From positions 994,389-1,058,388 of the forward strand of contig NC_035174.2 of NCBI RefSeq assembly GCF_001659605.2: 64,000 nucleotides of DNA, read 5' to 3'. Of this stretch, positions 60,221 through 64,000 are shown one piece after another. The notes below the pieces were generated by a model, which saw only the letters and a list, made by a program, of their open reading frames with translations, was not told where the DNA came from and did not search any database. Each line of letters opens with the position of its first letter. Position 1 is the first letter of the stretch. The DNA comes from Manihot esculenta (taxonomy: Eukaryota > Streptophyta > Magnoliopsida > Malpighiales > Euphorbiaceae). The translations under genes were made by a program, and so were the position numbers.

Positions 60221-63200
60221 GTAGGGTGGGTGGGGGCGGGGGGGATGCATGCATGTATGAGAGATACAGACATGAAAGGAGAAGTGCAGCAAAGCATTCT
60301 CAAACTTTTCATAAAAAGTACAATCGGAAAATAAATCATATGATTATTAAGAATGTCTAAATACGATTTTTCAGTGGGTATAGAAAATAAAGTGCTTACA
60401 CACCAGGCAAACTTAAGATATATGAAAAAGCTTAGCTTGGAAATGATGCAATTCGGTATTTATTATTTAGGAAAAAGTACAAAAAAAAATGTGATTCCAT
60501 TGTTTTTTACTTTAGATTTTGTGGTTTACTTTGGTTCAATTTGTCAAAATAATACTTTGTGATATGAGTTTCACATTAGCATGAAGTCAAGAAATTACCA
60601 CTGTTTAATATCACAAGATACTAGTTTAACATAAAATTAAATCACAAACCCAGAAATAAACTACAGATTTCGAAGTGAAAAAGCGATAAAAATCATAGGA
60701 TACATTTTTTTGTAATTTTCCCTATTATTTATCAAAACCCCTAAAAATTATGTTGACATACATAATGGTGAATCCCCAAAACATGCATCATATCGAAGCT
60801 GAACATTAAAAGACATTTAATGTGTCAATAAAAAAAAAATGAACCTGAGCACACTCACTCCCACTCAACCCCCCCCCCAACCCCCCCCCCAACCCAAAAG
60901 AAAAAAGAAAAAGGTTTTAATAATAAAAAATGATGAAGCAACCACAAAATTTCATTTCAATGGATATTTATATCCAACTTCTGTATAAGATGTGTCGATA
61001 TTAATTTATCTAGGAGAGGTCAATCAAAGATAAATTGAAATCAATATTGTTGCAATCACTCCATGTGCAAGTGAACCATGTAACATTTGAAGTTATTGGT
61101 TCATAGGAATATGGTAAAAAATTTTACCTCTTTCAGATTAACCCACTCCCATGTTTCATCCACAGTATTAATATCATAAACCAAAGCATGCCTCCCCTGT
61201 CAATATGGAAAAAATAATAATGCTAAAAGATGCCCAACAAACATTGAAACTTGTAAACTCAACTGCCACATAAAATGCACCTCAACTGGATTGTAGTCGG
61301 TTATAACAGCCTGATAATATTGGTTATCTTCAGGCCACCGAGTCCAAACTTTCCTTCCAATCAATGGATCATAACTGGTAGCTTCTGCAGGTTCATCAGT
61401 GGCAAATGCACCCGAAGAACTCCGAATATTAGCTTGTGCTCTTCCAGTCAAACCTGTGGAAGGATACTGCATGGACTTCATTGAAGGTGCAGTAGAGAAT
61501 ATGTTGCATTAACCAAAAACTTAAGGTAATAATAAAGCAGGAAAACATAAATAACATAATCCTTTTCTTGACACTGCAAAATTATTCAACTTACTGGTTT
61601 GGATTTCTTGCTTCTAGGCCCTGGTGGAGGTCCCCGTCTCAGGGCTGATGAAGATGGTTGCGAAGATGGCAAAGCAGGAGAAGGTGCACCTACAGACAAT
61701 GAAGCAACTGATTGTGATGCTTTCGGTTTCTTGCGCGATGCTGAAACAGTAGGACTAGGTGTGGGATCATGAGCAGGCTGGGCTGTGTTTGGCATGCCAG
61801 GTTGAAGCCCATTCGTCTTTCTCCATTCCCTAGCATCATAATGTATACAGTTTACCATTAAAGAACAAAACTTACAATTATTAGACTTTTGGAAAAAGCT
61901 ACTCAGCTGAACATGCCATCAAATAATTAGACCTTATTCTGCGGATCATGTCATCAGCATTAACCCTGGATAGGAGCTTCCGGTGCTCCTCATCTGATAC
62001 CCTCAACTCTTTCCTGAGTTCTGTAATTAAACTCTCCTTTTCCTGGAAAATAAAGATATAAAGCCCATTTTAATTTGTTTAATATGTAAATGTGGAAGGT
62101 AATCTAATAGATATGAAATGTGCAAAAAGATACCCAAGTGATGGCATCAGATTGTGCTTTAAATGCCCGTAGGACTGAAGTGTATGCTTCTTGCTCAATG
62201 TTGTGTATTTGAGTTTCCATATCACTATGAGCCCTTGGTAATGAAGCAGAACCAACTGCTGTAGATCTTCCATTTGCAGCAGGTCGTACCCCACTTTGGA
62301 ATCTATTCCGATGTGATGGTGGAAGGTCATCATCAGTACCTATCATTAAAATGATAAAAATTAAGCATGTTAAACTTCCGCTGGATAATAAATGAAGATA
62401 GCAATCCCCCCTTGCAAAGGCACACAAGAAACATGCACGCACACACAGACACACGCAGGTATAAAGAAATTATGTAAAACTGAAGAAACTAAACCACAAG
62501 TTTTTGATGCAGCAGGAGCTGAGCTTTCAAGAAATTATGACTCTTTCAACATTGTCAAACACATTAAAGCTCTAGCCGTTCAACAGTTTCCAGTATTGCT
62601 TCCATTCAATAAAAACATTTATTATGCTGCTCTTCAAATTTCCTATTCAGTGGTTTTCAATATGAGACTGCTCCATGAAAAAAAAGCTTATCCTTTCACA
62701 GTGGATGGTTAGATTTGAACTAGAAATTAATTTGACCACATCCTATAGTTTAATGCTTGAATCAAATCCCAGACACAGGCAAATTGTCAGGCTCCTGGCT
62801 CATGAACTTAACTCCGTACCACCATTATCAACATTCAAGAATAGAAGTGACTATCAGAATAGAGAAGAAGTGAGAAGGAGACAGAAGAAAGGAAGAGAAC
62901 AGTGAAGAATTGAGAAGAAAAGAGAGAATAGAAGAAAAAAAAAGTTTGTTTATTCATTAATGAAGTATCTGTAGACTTGCATTGTGTCTTGTATTTATAC
63001 TCTTGTAATACAAAATTCCAGCTTGCCTATTCAGTGACAACTGACTATTGACTTAATAAGCCAACTAATGACGGCCAACTAGCTGCATCACTAGCTACTC
63101 AACTCAGGTGACTTATATGGCCGCTTCAGTCACAACTCATACAGCATCTGCATCATGCATAAGCAGTAGGATTCTGCCATTTTCAAACCCAAGACATCCT

Positions 63201-63682
63201 GGGTCAAGAAAAATATCCTAATACATGCATGCACAAGAACATGCTAGGACATTGCCATCTCACAGATTAATGTATAAACCATCAAACCCAACCCCCACCC
63301 ACCCCCCCCTCCCCCCCCCCCAAAAAAAAAAAAAAAAGAAATAAAAAGAGTAATCCATAGAGTTCTCTTAAACCAATTTTTTACCATATATATAGGTTCT
63401 CAAACCAACTTTTTAAGACATATACAGAAGCTCCAAAAATTCTCATTTTCACCAAGAAAAGGTAGACAGTTGATCTCAAATCTCACGCATCATTTACAGT
63501 ATAGAACTAATAATCTAGTTTAGAAGCTTAAACATCCTATACCTGGTCCCTTCTACTTTGGTCCTCGCATTAACAGTGAACCATAATCCATCAAATGAGG
63601 GACTAAAAAACATGAGCGATTAAATTACAAAAATCAAAACCTTAATTAACTCACCACTACTATCAGAAAGCTCATAGTCCAT
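59470..63682 (-). CDS. EML: EMSY-like protein (ENT domain plus Agenet/Tudor domain)
   Basis: Nine coding exons on the minus strand: 63655-63682, 62134-62339, 61933-62042, 61595-61829, 61281-61475, 61128-61196, 59756-60001, 59615-59683 and 59470-59544. They give 410 residues (407 if exon 5 starts at 61466, since two acceptors nine bases apart are both in frame). All junctions are gt...ag. The ENT domain covers about 50-115 ([20 protein letters not shown]). A Ser/Pro-rich basic linker follows. The Agenet/Tudor domain covers about 231-291 ([25 protein letters not shown]). Then come a Gly/Arg-rich stretch and a C-terminal coiled coil ([19 protein letters not shown]). In Arabidopsis EML proteins act in the nucleus as histone-mark readers affecting immunity and development. 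A 5' UTR intron is likely, with an acceptor near 63752. It resembles EML3/EML4 types; the exact paralogue is unsure. Confidence 0.92.
60187..60219. repeat. GA microsatellite in an EML intron
   Basis: About 15 GA units on the plus strand, inside the intron 60002-61127 of the EMSY-like gene. It is followed by a G-rich stretch at 60220-60245. Confidence 0.9.
60868..60893. repeat. C-rich homopolymer tract in an EML intron
   Basis: Two long C runs separated by aa. They lie on the plus strand, so as G runs in the EML transcript. Confidence 0.85.
62460..63650. other. First coding-region intron of the EML gene, with possible old insertion
   Basis: The intron spans 62340-63654. Within it, 62860-63020 has a purine-rich run followed by tatttatactct and other LTR-like features, and 63295-63340 has C and A runs. 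I found no pair of LTRs or target duplication, so an old inserted repeat is only suspected. Confidence 0.3.
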
Positions 63683-64000
63683 ACTTGCAACCACCAGAAA
63701 AGAACTTCGCAAACATAAAAAGCAGGGGAAGTCTGCAAAAACCCCCAAACACCTGAAAAAAAAAAAAAGAATTATCAATAATGAATTTACCCATTTGAAC
63801 TTCAATGGTAAATCTAGCCAACCAAGTTCCTGGTTTACTCCACAAATCTATAAAGTTTACTAGACGCACGGTCACAAGATCAATTTCACAAGCCTTGTGA
63901 ATTACTACAAGCTTTAAACACCAGCCCTCTAAAGCCAAAATAAAGATAATCAACAAATTTAAAGCCTAATTCTCAAAGTAAAGATCCTAAAATCTTCCCC

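Noticed and set aside
60187..60245. GA run and G-rich tract as a regulatory element or quadruplex of the EML gene
   Set aside because: A simple microsatellite in an intron. Nothing in the sequence shows a function.
62460..63300. A complete LTR element in the first EML intron
   Set aside because: Suggestive LTR-like words, but no paired LTRs, primer site or target duplication could be found.

Overview
The window is nuclear DNA of a flowering plant. It has spliced genes with GT-AG introns, plant-only families (TBL, PPR, EMSY-like) and thick layers of nested Ty3/gypsy retrotransposons. Gene similarity points to a eudicot; Euphorbiaceae (a cassava- or rubber-like genome) is my best guess, but this is recalled resemblance and not a search.

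Layout. 1-1729 is the inner end of a chromovirus-type LTR that inserted into a Tat-lineage element. That Tat element (A, 1730-11383, minus strand) has gag-pol on the minus strand, a tandem array, and a coiled-coil gene with an intron running antisense (+ strand). 13135-14542 is a TBL O-acetyltransferase-like gene. 14885-25980 is a small inverted-repeat DNA element split by a complete 9.8 kb chromovirus (C, 15380-25210, target duplication ATATA). 26189-30379 is an eight-exon ARM/BTB gene. 30876-51799 is a second, heavily decayed Tat element (B, plus strand, target duplication CTTCA). A very young, apparently intact chromovirus (C', 38036-47881, target duplication GAACA) sits inside it. 53206-54909 is a P-class PPR gene, 56991-58445 an alpha/beta-hydrolase gene and 59470-63682 (minus) an EMSY-like ENT/Agenet gene.

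How it works together. The host genes look unrelated to each other: cell-wall modification, a BTB adaptor, organelle RNA binding, a small hydrolase and a chromatin reader. The transposons give a readable order of events. B is old (LTRs about 10% different). C is intermediate (about 1%, one nonsense codon in its polyprotein). C' is recent (two LTR differences seen, open 1661-residue polyprotein). The most interesting signals are two. The first is the antisense, intron-containing accessory gene shared by both Tat elements. The second is the dense array of 13-bp palindromes with a GCC-box-like core around the LTR promoter of the chromovirus family.
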